64,000 nt of DNA from positions 484,001 through 548,000 of the forward strand of contig JADJPD010000005.1 in NCBI GenBank assembly GCA_016713435.1, written 5' to 3'. The number at the start of each line of letters is the position of its first letter. The stretch's first letter is position 1. The DNA comes from Gemmatimonadota bacterium (GTDB lineage Bacteria; Gemmatimonadota; Gemmatimonadetes; Gemmatimonadales; GWC2-71-9). Positions 1-8,822 of this stretch are shown piece after piece. A program made the position numbers and the translations under genes. The notes beneath the pieces are model-generated. The model was given only the letters and a program-made list of their open reading frames with translations. It made no database searches and had not been told where the DNA came from.

Positions 1-122
1 CGCAGCTGCGCGGCACTCCGGAGCACGACCGACGGATCCTCATAGACCCACAGGCCCAGCGGGGTGCAGCCCATGAGCAGGGCGGCGAGCACCGGGACAA
101 GGCGGTGGCAGCGAGCGGGCAC
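1..122 (-). CDS. Lipoprotein, N-terminal part only (runs off window)
   Basis: Only the first 40 codons lie in the window; the gene continues past base 1. The start is a GTG at 122, with an in-frame TAG further upstream at about 151-155 and no other usable start between. The encoded N-terminus is basic (RCHR), then hydrophobic (LVPVLAALLMGC), ending in a lipobox-like LLMGC, so I expect signal peptidase II processing and lipidation of Cys19. The following residues TPLGLWVYEDP give no recognisable domain. It lies 61 bp downstream of the yifB-like gene on the same strand and may be co-transcribed with it. Function unknown. Confidence 0.5.
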   Translation of the reverse strand, partial: MPARCHRLVPVLAALLMGCTPLGLWVYEDPSVVLRSAAQL

Positions 123-183
123 GGCGACTCGGCGATTGGGAGAGGGCAGAAACTAGCGCCCGGCCCGCGATCGCGGAAGCGGT

Positions 184-1746
184 TTATCCGCGTGCAGCCG
201 GGCCCTGGCCCGCCAGCCGCGTGCCCCGGTCGAGGGTCCGGTACTGGATCGCTTCGCTCACGTGGGGGATGCCCACCCGGTCCGCGCCGGCCAGGTCGGC
301 GATGGTCCGGGCCACCTTGAGCACCCGGTGGTAGGCCCGCGCCGAGAGACCGAGGCGCGCCAGCGCCGCCCGGAGCAGCTCCTCGCCCGCCGGCTCCAGC
401 CGGCAGTGCGCCCGCAACTCACGCGGCCCCATGTGCGCATTGGCGTGCACCCCGGGCAGCCCCCGGAAGCGCGCCCGCTGCCGCTCGCGCGCCGCCTCCA
501 CGCGCCCGCGGATCGCCGCGCTCGGCTCCTCGCTCCCCTCGCCCGACAATGCGGCTGCGGACACGGCGGGGACCCGGAGCTGCAGGTCGATCCGGTCCAG
601 CAGCGGCCCCGACACCCGCCCGAGGTAGCGCTCCACGGCGCCCGGCTCGCAGCGGCAGGGACGCGTGCTGTCGCCGAAGTGGCCGCAGGGGCAGGGATTC
701 ATGGCCGCAGTGAGCGTGAACCTGGCGGGATAGGTGAGGCTGATGGCCGCCCGGCTCAGGGTGACCACCCCATCCTCGAGCGGCTGCCGCATGCCCTCCA
801 GGACGTTGCGGCGGAATTCGGGCAGCTCGTCCAGGAAGAGCACCCCGCCGTGGGCCAGGCTCACCTCGCCCGGGCGGGGGTTGGAGCCGCCGCCGATCAG
901 GCCGGCGTCGCTCACCGTGTGGTGCGGGGCGCGGAACGGCCGGGTGGTGAGGATCGCCCGCCCGGGCGGCAGCAGCCCCGCCACGCTGTGGATGCGGGTG
1001 CACTCGAGGGATTCCTCCAGCGCCAGCGCCGGCAGGATGGTCGGCAGCCGGCGCGCCAGCATGGTCTTTCCGGAACCGGGCGGCCCGATGAGCAGGAGGT
1101 TGTGCCCGCCCGCCGCCGCCACCTCGAGCGCCCGCTTGGCCGCCGGCTGCCCCCGCACATCGGCGAAGTCCACGGTCTCGACGCGGTCCCCGGCGAGCAG
1201 CGCCGCCGGGTCCGCGGCCACGGGCGCGAGGTCCCGTTCCCCCGCCAGGTGCGCCACCACGTCCATGAGGTGGGTGGCTCCGAGGACCGCGAGCTCGCCC
1301 ACCACCGCCGCCTCGGCCGCGTTGGCCGCCGGCAGGATGAGCGTCCCGAGCCCCGCCGCCCGGGCGGCCAGGGCCACCGAGAGGGCACCCCGCACCGGGC
1401 GGAGCGCCCCTTCGAGGCCGAGTTCGCCGATCAGCAGCGTGCCGTCGAGCCGGTCCTCGCGGACCTGGTCGCTTCCCACCAGGATGGCCACCGCGATCGG
1501 GAGGTCGAAGCCGCTGCCGCTCTTGGGGAGGTCCGCCGGGGCGAGGTTGATGGTGATGCGCTTGAGCGGCGAGGCGTACCCGGCGTTGGTGATGGCCGCC
1601 ATCACCCGCTCCCGGCCCTCCTTCACGGCGCTCTGCGGCAGCCCCACCGTCGAGAACGAGGGCAGCCCCGGGGCGAGGTCGGCCTCGACGTCCACGAGAC
1701 AGGCGTCGATGCCGACGAGCGTGGCGCTGCGGACGCGGGCGAGCAT
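184..1746 (-). CDS. YifB/ComM family Mg-chelatase-like AAA+ ATPase
   Basis: A 520-aa protein of the YifB/ComM family. The Haemophilus and Vibrio members (ComM) are hexameric helicases that promote branch migration during integration of transformed DNA. The order is as expected: an N-terminal ChlI/Lon-like domain starting MLARVRSATLVGID, a Mg-chelatase AAA+ core with Walker A (GPPGSGKTMLARRLP) and Walker B (GVLFLDELPEF), the conserved zinc-like cluster NPCPCGHFGD...CRC, and a C-terminal helical domain with AYHRVLKVARTIADL. The ATG at 1746 is chosen because homology begins there; the open frame extends 40 codons further but is low-complexity. Cytoplasmic. No competence genes are adjacent, so a DNA-uptake role is inferred only from family knowledge. 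Confidence 0.93.
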   Translation of the reverse strand: MLARVRSATLVGIDACLVDVEADLAPGLPSFSTVGLPQSAVKEGRERVMAAITNAGYASPLKRITINLAPADLPKSGSGFDLPIAVAILVGSDQVREDRLDGTLLIGELGLEGALRPVRGALSVALAARAAGLGTLILPAANAAEAAVVGELAVLGATHLMDVVAHLAGERDLAPVAADPAALLAGDRVETVDFADVRGQPAAKRALEVAAAGGHNLLLIGPPGSGKTMLARRLPTILPALALEESLECTRIHSVAGLLPPGRAILTTRPFRAPHHTVSDAGLIGGGSNPRPGEVSLAHGGVLFLDELPEFRRNVLEGMRQPLEDGVVTLSRAAISLTYPARFTLTAAMNPCPCGHFGDSTRPCRCEPGAVERYLGRVSGPLLDRIDLQLRVPAVSAAALSGEGSEEPSAAIRGRVEAARERQRARFRGLPGVHANAHMGPRELRAHCRLEPAGEELLRAALARLGLSARAYHRVLKVARTIADLAGADRVGIPHVSEAIQYRTLDRGTRLAGQGPAARG

Positions 1747-1824
1747 GCGGGCTCCGGAAGGGTGGCACCCACGATGGGATGTCCCTCCCGCCCACGCCAA
1801 CCCGGATGACGCAGCGCCGAGCAG

Positions 1825-1860
1825 AAAAACACGATGCGCCGGGCTGGCACCCGGCGCATC
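1825..1860 (-). terminator. Rho-independent terminator after the 153-aa gene
   Basis: Read on the minus strand, an 11-bp perfect GC-rich stem (arms 1850-1860 and 1833-1843) closes a 6-nt loop and is followed by GTGTTTTTC. It sits 30 bp beyond the stop of the gene ending at 1890 and before the yifB start, separating the two units. Confidence 0.75.
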
Positions 1861-1889
1861 CACCACCTCACACCATTGCTAGGACAGGA

Positions 1890-2351
1890 TCAGTTGGGCC
1901 AGCCGTCCGGCCGCGCATCGAGCAAGAGGATGATCGGCGCGGACAGGTCACCGGCGAAGACGCTGGTCTCGAGCGGCTGCGTCCGGTCCAGGTCGTCGCG
2001 GTTTGCCCCGATGATGCAGGTGAAGCCCACCCGCAGCACCGGCTGGTCGAGGAGTGCCACCGGGATGACCCGGGGCGGGCCGTAGGAGAGCCCCTCGCGG
2101 ATGGTGGCCGGGACCCGGCCCGAGATGTAGACCGGCAACTCCACCAGCGACTGTAGCATCCGGTAGGTCATCACTGTGGACTCGCCGCCACTGGTCGCAA
2201 CTCCGAACACCGGGGCGCCAAACCGGCCGGTCCGGGGAAAAATGGCCACCCCGTAGCTGAACGGAGCGCCGTTATCCCTTGCTGTGGCAATGGTTTCCCG
2301 CAGCAGGTCGTGGACGGCGAGAAGATCCTGGGGGATCGGCTCGGGGTTCAT
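1890..2351 (-). CDS. Conserved-looking hypothetical protein, 153 aa
   Basis: Encodes 153 aa starting MNPEPIPQDLLAVHDLL. A strong Shine-Dalgarno (AAGGAG, 6 nt before the ATG at 2351) fixes this start against the longer open frame. There is no signal peptide, no clear membrane segment and no motif I can name. The sequence looks like a compact alpha/beta domain with alternating hydrophobic strands (VIPVALLDQPVLRVGFTCII and APIILLLDARP). It lies 169 bp downstream of the NtrY-like kinase on the same strand and has its own terminator at 1825-1860. A role linked to the kinase is possible but unsupported. Function unknown. Confidence 0.7.
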   Translation of the reverse strand: MNPEPIPQDLLAVHDLLRETIATARDNGAPFSYGVAIFPRTGRFGAPVFGVATSGGESTVMTYRMLQSLVELPVYISGRVPATIREGLSYGPPRVIPVALLDQPVLRVGFTCIIGANRDDLDRTQPLETSVFAGDLSAPIILLLDARPDGWPN

Positions 2352-2520
2352 GAAGGCTCCTTGGGGGCGGCGCCCGGGTACCACAATGAAGTCTGGATGA
2401 GGGATTTGCAGACTTCGGGCCGAACAGCCAGCGGCCGTCCCTGGAGTGCTGGTGGGGGGGAAGGACGCCTCCGGCGTCCCACGCCAAAGTTGGGGCCGGA
2501 GGCCGGGCCCGCGCAATTCC

Positions 2521-5500
2521 CTAGGGAGCCCAGCGGACCGTCACCTCCGTGCCCTCCCCCACGGTGCTCGTGACACCCACCGTGGCGCCCCAGCTCTCCA
2601 CCAGCCGCCGCACGATGGCCAGCCCGAGGCCCGAGCCGCTGGTCGTGGTGGAGAAGCGCGGCTCGAACAGCCGCGGCAGCGCCTCCGCGGCGATCCCCTG
2701 GCCGTCGTCCCGCACGGCGAAACGGCCTTCCCCGACGCACACCACGATGCGCCGCGCCGCCGCGTTCCGGGCGTTCTCGAGCAGGTTGCCGAGGACTTCC
2801 TTCACCTCGTCGAGCCGCGCCGGGACCAGCATGCGGTCGGGGCCCTCGAGCTCCACGCGGACGCCGCCCTCGGAGAGATGATAGAGTGCCGCCACCTCGC
2901 GCGCGGCCTGGATGAGGTCCACGCGCTCGAGCGGCGCGGCCCCGCGCGCGCCAGGCAGGCCGAAGCGACTGAACGCCCGCGCGATGGTGTCGAGGCGGTC
3001 GATCTCGCCGAGGATGCGGTCGACCGTCTCCTCGAGCAGGGGCATCAGGCGCTCGGGACGCTCGCGGGCCACCCGGCGCAGGTGCGGGACGGGGAGCCGG
3101 ATGGGCGTCAGCGGGTTCTTGATCTCGTGCGCCACCTGCCGGGCCATCTCGCCCCAGGCAAGGACGCGGGCGGCCTGGGTCACGTCGGTCAGGTCGTCGA
3201 GGGCCAGCACGGCGCCACCCGGCTCGCCCAGGCGGGCCAGCTGCACCCGGTAGCTGCGGCCCTGCGCCTCGACCTCCGTGCCGACATCACCACTGCCGCC
3301 CGCCAGGAAGCGCTGCACCACCTCCACCAGCCCGCCCCATTCTGCCCCCAGCAGGTCGGCGAGGCGGGCACCGGGCCGGAGCTCGCATCCGGTGAGCTGG
3401 GCCGCGCGCGGGTTGGCCAGGAGGACCCGCCCCGCCTCGTCGAAGGCCACCACCCCGGTCGCCACGTTCGCGAGCACCTGCGCGGTGCGCCGCCGCGCCT
3501 CCTCCACGGCCGCCTGCGAGCGCTGGATGTCGGTGGCCATCCGCTCGAAGGCCCCGAAGACCTGCTCGAACTCGACCGGCGGCGCCGCCACGGCCGGCAA
3601 CGGTGCGCCCTGGCCGATGGCGCGGGCGGAGCGCCCGAGGTCGGTCACCGGACGCGAGAGCGCCCGGGCCGCCAGCTGCGCGGCGAGGAACGAGGCGGCC
3701 ACGCCCAGCAGCGTGGCGAAGAGGAGCAAGAAGGCGAGGTCGCGCCGGTCTTGCTCGCGGGCCCAGTCGAGCGCCAGCCGCGGCGTGGCCAGGATGCCGA
3801 TGCCGCCGGGCGGCCCCACCTGCGCCACCCGGTATCCCACGCGGACCGGGGCCACGTAGGTGGTGGCCTGCCTCGTCAGCTCCAGCTCGTCGCCCAGCGC
3901 GAGGCGCTGGAAGGCGCGCGCCTCCATCAGGGGCTCCACCAGCGCCAGGTCCTCGAGGATCGGCGCGCTCGCCGCGATGAGGCGGCCGCCGCCGTAAAGC
4001 ACCAGGTCCGCCTCGAGCCGGTTGGAGAGCTCCCGGAGGCCCTCGGCCAGGTCCGGGTCGGGGACCTCGAGCAGGCCGCCCGCCGTGAGCAGCGCGTCGC
4101 GGAGCGTGGCGGTGATCAGCAAGTCGCGCGTGCGCGCGGCCTCCGCCTCGAGCCGGCCCAGCCCCCACACGGTGAAGCTCGCGGCGGGGACCAGGAAGAA
4201 GAGGATCAGCGTCACCGCCAGGCGGAGCTGGAACGAGCGGGCTCGCCGGCGCACCGCCCCCACCACCCGCATCCCGCGGCCATCCAGCGTGGCCAGCCAC
4301 CAGAGCAGCGCGAGCACCAGCGCATCGAGCGCGAGCAGGAGCGCCCCCCGGACCAGGGCGTACGGCAACGGGCGCAGGCTGAGGGTGGCCTGCACCAGCC
4401 GCTCCCCGCCGGGCAGGCCGAGGGTCACCTCGGCGCGCACCTGGTGTCCCTGGCGGTACCAGGTGCCCGGGTGCGCGTGCGCCGTGCCGCTTGCGAACGG
4501 CGGCGAGAGGCTCAGGTCGTAGAGCGGCGCGCCCTCGGCGGCCGGCCGCAGCAGCTGGGCCAGCCGCGCCGGGGCGAGCAGGCGGGTCCGCGGCCCCACC
4601 GCCACCGAGAGCACGCGGCCGCTCGCCAGGCGCTCCAGCAGCAGGTGATGCCGTCCCGGGACGCGGGCGAGCGTGAGCACCGTGCGCGGGCGCGTCGAGT
4701 CGGCCGCGCGGACCAGGGAGGCCAGCAGCGCCGTCGGCAGGTCCAGCGAGTCGAGCGCCAGTTCCGCCACGCGAGCACCCGACCGCTCCCACAGTGCCAG
4801 GCGGACCGGGAACTGCTGCCCCTCCAGGTCCGAGCCGCGCCAGAGGAGGTAGAGGTCCGTCGCGGTGCGTGGCTCGGGCCCCGCGCGCAGCCGGTCACCG
4901 AGGCGCTCGAGCAGCGGCTCGGCCAGCGGCTCCTCGGCGTTGCCGAGGCGGTTGAGGTCGCGCTGGGCGGCCACCAGGCGGCCGTTCAGCTCGGCCCCCC
5001 AGGTCACCAGCGAGGCGGCGGAACCGGCCACCACCGCCGTCCCGAGGATCGCCGCCAGGCGAGGCATGGGCCGCGCCAGCAGGAAGAGGGAGGGCAGCCA
5101 GAGGAAGGTGTACCACGGCGGCCAGCCCAGCCGCGGTTCCCACACCACCAGCCCGAGGACGGCCGCCAGCGCGGCCGCCGTCATGGCCACGACCGACCAG
5201 CGCCAGCCGGCTCCATGCTCGTCCCGCCCGCCCAGCAGCGTGCTGCCGAGCACCACCAGGGCGGCCGTGGCCACGGCCAGCGCCAGCTGCCAGCCCCCCC
5301 ACAGCTCGGACGAGACGCCGGACGGCGGCGGGATGATGCCGCGGGCCAGGTCGGCGATCAGGTAGGGCGTGGCCACGAGCACGAGCGCACCGGCGGCTCC
5401 CCGCCCCGGGTGCCGGGGGAGCGCCCGGCCCCGCAGCCACACCGCGGCCGCCAGCAGCGCCCCCGCCGTGACGAGCAGGTGGCCGGCCGATCCGGTGACG

Positions 5501-6516
5501 GGACTCAGCCAGCTCCGCACGAAGGTGGCGGACGAGAAGAAGTCGGTGGCGCCCGCCGCCGCGCCGAGCGGCGCGCGGCTGGTGGCCCACACCAGCACGC
5601 CGAGCGCCGAGAGCCGGCCCGGCGCGGCCCGTGACGCCAGGAGCGCCAGCGCCAGGGCGGTGAGCACGAGGAGCGCCACGGCCTGGGAGGCGTGGTCGCG
5701 CTCCTCGGCCTGGATCGCGAGCTGGTCCGGCGGCAGCGGCTGGACGCTGAAGAGGACGCGCTCGCCGGCGGTGGTGGGCTGGGTATAGTCGAAGATGTCG
5801 CCGGAGCGGGGCGCCGCACCCGGCGGGTACACGTGCAGCTGCACGCCGGCGGTGGCGCCGAACCGGGCCGCCAGGCTCCGGTCGAAGCGCGGCGCCGCCG
5901 AGTCCGCCGCCAGCAGCACGGTGGCCACCACCACCCGTCCGGACGGCGCCACCAGGCGCCGCTCGAGCAGGCTGTAGGCGCGCGTGAAGCTGACTGTCAC
6001 CGAGTCGCCGGCGGGGGCGGGTACGGCGCGATGGCGCCCCGCCCAGGCCCAGGGGACGCCGGTGGGCTCGAGGATGGCCACCGCCATCTCCGTCCCGCCC
6101 CGCGGCAGCGCGCGATCCAGCGCGGCGAAGGCCTGCCGCCGGTCGCCGTCGGCCCAGGCCCGCGCCTGGGTGGCGAGCGCATCAGCGCGGCGGAATTCAC
6201 CCTCGAGCTCACCGCGGAGCCGCTGGTAGGCCTCCGTGAGGCGGCGCTCGCGCTCCTCGGCCCAGTCGCCCGTCACCCGGCCGATCCGGACCTGGCCCGC
6301 CACGAGTGCGAGCCCCATCGCCAGCGTCAGCAAGGCCAGCGCGCGTTCCCGCCGCCCCTCCCCGCGAACCGCCTCGACCACCGCCAGCACGCCGATGCCG
6401 AGCGCCACCCCGGCCGGCCCCCACCCCGGGGTGCGGAGCCACTCCGTGGCGGCCAGCACCGCGGCCAGGGCGATCCACACCACCCGGCGGGCCGGTGTCG
6501 TCATCGAGGTGGGCAT
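2521..6516 (-). CDS. NtrY-like membrane sensor histidine kinase, 1331 aa
   Basis: Sensor kinase with a very long sensory half. In order: one N-terminal membrane helix, periplasmic region, a block of about eight hydrophobic segments (roughly residues 240-500), a second extracytoplasmic region, a transmembrane helix followed by HAMP, a PAS-like domain (VLANVATGVVAFDEAGRV), a HisKA domain with phospho-acceptor His1130 in QVAHEIKNPLTPIRL, and HATPase_c with N box (NLLENARNA), G1 (VRDDGQGI) and G2 (SGSGLGLAIV). The HEIKNPLTP box and HAMP-PAS order are typical of NtrY. No response regulator is adjacent, so its partner is elsewhere. I chose the ATG at 6516; an ATG at 6504 is in frame. Upstream frame to 7011 overlaps the divergent gene and is not coding. 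Confidence 0.85.
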   Translation of the reverse strand: MPTSMTTPARRVVWIALAAVLAATEWLRTPGWGPAGVALGIGVLAVVEAVRGEGRRERALALLTLAMGLALVAGQVRIGRVTGDWAEERERRLTEAYQRLRGELEGEFRRADALATQARAWADGDRRQAFAALDRALPRGGTEMAVAILEPTGVPWAWAGRHRAVPAPAGDSVTVSFTRAYSLLERRLVAPSGRVVVATVLLAADSAAPRFDRSLAARFGATAGVQLHVYPPGAAPRSGDIFDYTQPTTAGERVLFSVQPLPPDQLAIQAEERDHASQAVALLVLTALALALLASRAAPGRLSALGVLVWATSRAPLGAAAGATDFFSSATFVRSWLSPVTGSAGHLLVTAGALLAAAVWLRGRALPRHPGRGAAGALVLVATPYLIADLARGIIPPPSGVSSELWGGWQLALAVATAALVVLGSTLLGGRDEHGAGWRWSVVAMTAAALAAVLGLVVWEPRLGWPPWYTFLWLPSLFLLARPMPRLAAILGTAVVAGSAASLVTWGAELNGRLVAAQRDLNRLGNAEEPLAEPLLERLGDRLRAGPEPRTATDLYLLWRGSDLEGQQFPVRLALWERSGARVAELALDSLDLPTALLASLVRAADSTRPRTVLTLARVPGRHHLLLERLASGRVLSVAVGPRTRLLAPARLAQLLRPAAEGAPLYDLSLSPPFASGTAHAHPGTWYRQGHQVRAEVTLGLPGGERLVQATLSLRPLPYALVRGALLLALDALVLALLWWLATLDGRGMRVVGAVRRRARSFQLRLAVTLILFFLVPAASFTVWGLGRLEAEAARTRDLLITATLRDALLTAGGLLEVPDPDLAEGLRELSNRLEADLVLYGGGRLIAASAPILEDLALVEPLMEARAFQRLALGDELELTRQATTYVAPVRVGYRVAQVGPPGGIGILATPRLALDWAREQDRRDLAFLLLFATLLGVAASFLAAQLAARALSRPVTDLGRSARAIGQGAPLPAVAAPPVEFEQVFGAFERMATDIQRSQAAVEEARRRTAQVLANVATGVVAFDEAGRVLLANPRAAQLTGCELRPGARLADLLGAEWGGLVEVVQRFLAGGSGDVGTEVEAQGRSYRVQLARLGEPGGAVLALDDLTDVTQAARVLAWGEMARQVAHEIKNPLTPIRLPVPHLRRVARERPERLMPLLEETVDRILGEIDRLDTIARAFSRFGLPGARGAAPLERVDLIQAAREVAALYHLSEGGVRVELEGPDRMLVPARLDEVKEVLGNLLENARNAAARRIVVCVGEGRFAVRDDGQGIAAEALPRLFEPRFSTTTSGSGLGLAIVRRLVESWGATVGVTSTVGEGTEVTVRWAP

Positions 6517-6550
6517 GGCGTCCAAGTTAGCAACTATATTGAGGGCTGCC
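6517..6550. promoter_or_regulatory. 34-bp divergent promoter region
   Basis: Only 34 bp separate the start codons of the NtrY-like kinase (6516, minus) and the secreted protein (6551, plus). On the plus strand TATATT (6535-6540) ends 10 nt before the ATG. On the minus strand TAACTT (6524-6529) ends 7 nt before the ATG. Neither start has a Shine-Dalgarno, so both transcripts look leaderless or nearly so. -35 elements are not obvious. Confidence 0.45.
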
Positions 6551-7195
6551 ATGACGATCCGCGCCCGCCGCACCCCGATCCTGCTGCTCGCCGCGAGCCT
6601 GCTCGCCCCCGTCCTCCCGCTGGCGGCCCAGGGCGCGCAGGGCACCTTCGTGATCCTGGCCGGTGGGCGGGCCGTGGGCGCGGAACGCTGGGAAGTGCGC
6701 CCCGACGCCGGCAGCACCCGCGTCACCTCCACGGTGAGTTTCCTGCTCACGCCGCTCCTCGCCCTCGAGGTCAGCGCGGTGTACGGCGCGAGCGACCAGG
6801 CCCTGCAGCTCACGCGCCGCCAGGGCGAGGCGAGCGCGCAGACCTTTGCCGTCCAGCAGCGCAACCGGGTGACGGTCCGCCGGGTGGCCCCCGGTGGCGA
6901 GAAGGCGAGTGAGTTCCCCGGGGGACCCGACGTGGTGCTGCTGGCGGACAGCGTGTTCGCCCCCCTGCTCCGCCTCCTGCCGCTGGCCACCCCCACGCCC
7001 CGGACGGTCAAGGTCCTCTACCCCGAGTCTGGCCGCCGCGGTCAGGTCCGGCTCGAGCGGCAGGCCGCCCCGGGCGGCGCCCTGATCCGCCTGAGCGGCA
7101 TGCTGGAGGGCGAGATCGAACTCGGACGCGGCGGCGAGGTCCTGCGCATCTCCCTTCCGGCGCTCGGCCTGGAAGCCCGCCCGGACCCCAGGTAG
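6551..7195 (+). CDS. Secreted protein of unknown function, 214 aa
   Basis: The protein starts MTIRARRTPILLLAASLL and has a Sec signal peptide with a likely cleavage after PLAAQ/GAQG, so it is periplasmic or exported. The mature part (about 185 aa) is rich in beta-strand-like alternating residues and resembles the family of secreted DUF proteins that carry a lipid-binding-type beta barrel, but I cannot assign one. No cysteines or catalytic motif stand out. The gene is divergent from the sensor kinase across a 34-bp gap and is followed after 85 bp by tolC. Whether it is co-regulated with the kinase or belongs with the efflux operon is unclear. The ATG at 6551 is preferred over longer frame extensions that overlap the kinase. 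Confidence 0.75.
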   Translation: MTIRARRTPILLLAASLLAPVLPLAAQGAQGTFVILAGGRAVGAERWEVRPDAGSTRVTSTVSFLLTPLLALEVSAVYGASDQALQLTRRQGEASAQTFAVQQRNRVTVRRVAPGGEKASEFPGGPDVVLLADSVFAPLLRLLPLATPTPRTVKVLYPESGRRGQVRLERQAAPGGALIRLSGMLEGEIELGRGGEVLRISLPALGLEARPDPR

Positions 7196-7280
7196 CGGGT
7201 CGTAACATCCTGAAACTCGGCCCGATCGGGGTCCGTACGCCCGGTCAGCCGCACTTCACGTCCACAACCAGGAAGCCTCG

Positions 7281-8804
7281 ATGCGTTTGAGCCGGCTGAT
7301 TCTTTCGATCACCCTGCTGCCCTTCGCGCTGGGGGCGCAGGCAGCGCCGGCGGCCCCTCCCGTGGCCACCCTGAGTCTGGCCGAGGCGCTGCAGCAGGCC
7401 CGGAACAACAACCCGACGTACCTCTCCCGGCTCAACAACGCCGCCACCGCCCGCATGCAGGTGCGGAATGCGTACGGCGGCCTCCTGCCCAGCGCCTCGG
7501 TGTCGGCCGGGATGGACTACACCGGCTCGGGCCAGGCCAACTTCGGCCAGGGGTTCACCCGGCAGACCTCGGCGGTGATCGGCTCCAACTACAGCGCCGG
7601 GTTCCAGTGGCAGCTGGACGGCGGGCGCCTGATGGCGCCCCGGGAGCAGAAGGCCAACCAGCGCGCGGTAGACGAGGAAATCGGCGCCGAGGACAACGCC
7701 CTCAAGTTCCGGATCACCGACCAGTACCTGAGCGTGCTGCAGGCCACCGCGCAGGTGCAGGTGGCGCGGCAGCAGGTTGAGCGGAACCAGGCCTTCCTGG
7801 ACCTGGCGAACGCCAAGTACCGCGTGGGCCAGGGGACGCTCATCGAGGTCCGCCAGGCCGAGGTGCAGAAGGCGCAGTCGGACGTCCTGCTGCTGCGGAA
7901 CCTGCAGGCCGAGGCCGTGGCCAAGCTGGAGCTGTTCAACCGGATCGGCGTGGCCCCGCCGATCACCATCGACCAGATCGCCCTGAGCGACTCGTTCCCC
8001 GTCACGGAGCCGTCGCTCGCGCTGGAGGGGCTGCTGTCGCAGGCCGCGGACCAGAACCCGGAGCTCAAGGCGCTGCGGGCGCGCGAGCGGGCGGCACGGA
8101 TCGGCGTGACCTCGGCGAAGTCGGAGTTCCTGCCCAGCCTGTCGCTCCGCGGCGGGTGGAGCGGGTTCACCCAGCAGGCGACGGACAAGAGCCTGCTGCT
8201 GCGCCAGAGCCTGGCCGGCGCCATCGGCTCGGCGCAGAGCTGCATCTTCCAGGACTCGCTGCAGGCGCTGCTGCCCGGGCACAGCGTGCAGGGGGCGGCC
8301 GCCTGCTACGCCTCGGCGGGGCTGAACGGCACGGGCACCGCGCTGACGGCGCAGACCCGGAACGCGATCCTCGACGGCAACAGCGTCTTCCCCTTCGAGT
8401 TCACGAAGCAGCCCTTCAGCATCGGGCTCACGGTCTCGCTGCCGATCTTCACCGGCTTCGGCCGGAGCCTCCGGCTGCAGCAGGCGCGGGAGTTTGCCCG
8501 GGACGCGGACGAGAACACCCGGCTCCGTGCGCTGGCCATCCGCACCGACGTGCACGCCGGCTTCATCGGGGTGCAGACCGCGTACAAGGCCATCGGCGTG
8601 CAGGCCCAGAGCCGCGACGCCGCGCGCGACCAGCTCCGCCTGGCGCAGGACCGCTACCGGCTCGGCAGCGGCACGGCGCTGGAGGTGTCGGACGCCCAGA
8701 ACTCGGTGGAGCGCGCCGAGGGCGACTACGTGAACGCCATCTACGACTATCACAAGGCCCTGGCGTCGCTCGAAGCCTCGGTGGGCCGTCCGCTTCGCCC
8801 CTAA
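7281..8804 (+). CDS. TolC-family outer membrane efflux protein
   Basis: Outer-membrane channel component (OEP/TolC family), 507 aa, which is typical length. A signal peptide (MRLSRLILSITLLPFALGAQA) is followed by two similar helical halves: LSLAEALQQARNNNPTYLSRL opens the first, and PELKALRARERAARIGVTSAK opens the second. These form the trimeric barrel and periplasmic tunnel in known members. The C-terminal half has the usual YRLGSGTALEVSDAQNS. AGGAAG precedes the ATG. It is the first gene of an operon with a periplasmic adaptor and a MacB-type ATPase and permeases, so it most likely forms the outer exit of that tripartite pump. A central insert (IFQDSLQALLPGHSVQG...) with two cysteines is unusual. 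Confidence 0.9.
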   Translation: MRLSRLILSITLLPFALGAQAAPAAPPVATLSLAEALQQARNNNPTYLSRLNNAATARMQVRNAYGGLLPSASVSAGMDYTGSGQANFGQGFTRQTSAVIGSNYSAGFQWQLDGGRLMAPREQKANQRAVDEEIGAEDNALKFRITDQYLSVLQATAQVQVARQQVERNQAFLDLANAKYRVGQGTLIEVRQAEVQKAQSDVLLLRNLQAEAVAKLELFNRIGVAPPITIDQIALSDSFPVTEPSLALEGLLSQAADQNPELKALRARERAARIGVTSAKSEFLPSLSLRGGWSGFTQQATDKSLLLRQSLAGAIGSAQSCIFQDSLQALLPGHSVQGAAACYASAGLNGTGTALTAQTRNAILDGNSVFPFEFTKQPFSIGLTVSLPIFTGFGRSLRLQQAREFARDADENTRLRALAIRTDVHAGFIGVQTAYKAIGVQAQSRDAARDQLRLAQDRYRLGSGTALEVSDAQNSVERAEGDYVNAIYDYHKALASLEASVGRPLRP

Positions 8805-8822
8805 CGGGAAGGAATAGGCATC

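Noticed and set aside
2446..5634. 1062-aa plus-strand open frame over the sensor kinase
   Set aside because: Antisense frame composed of His/Gln/Arg/Gly repeats, characteristic of high-GC shadow frames; the kinase motifs lie on the minus strand.
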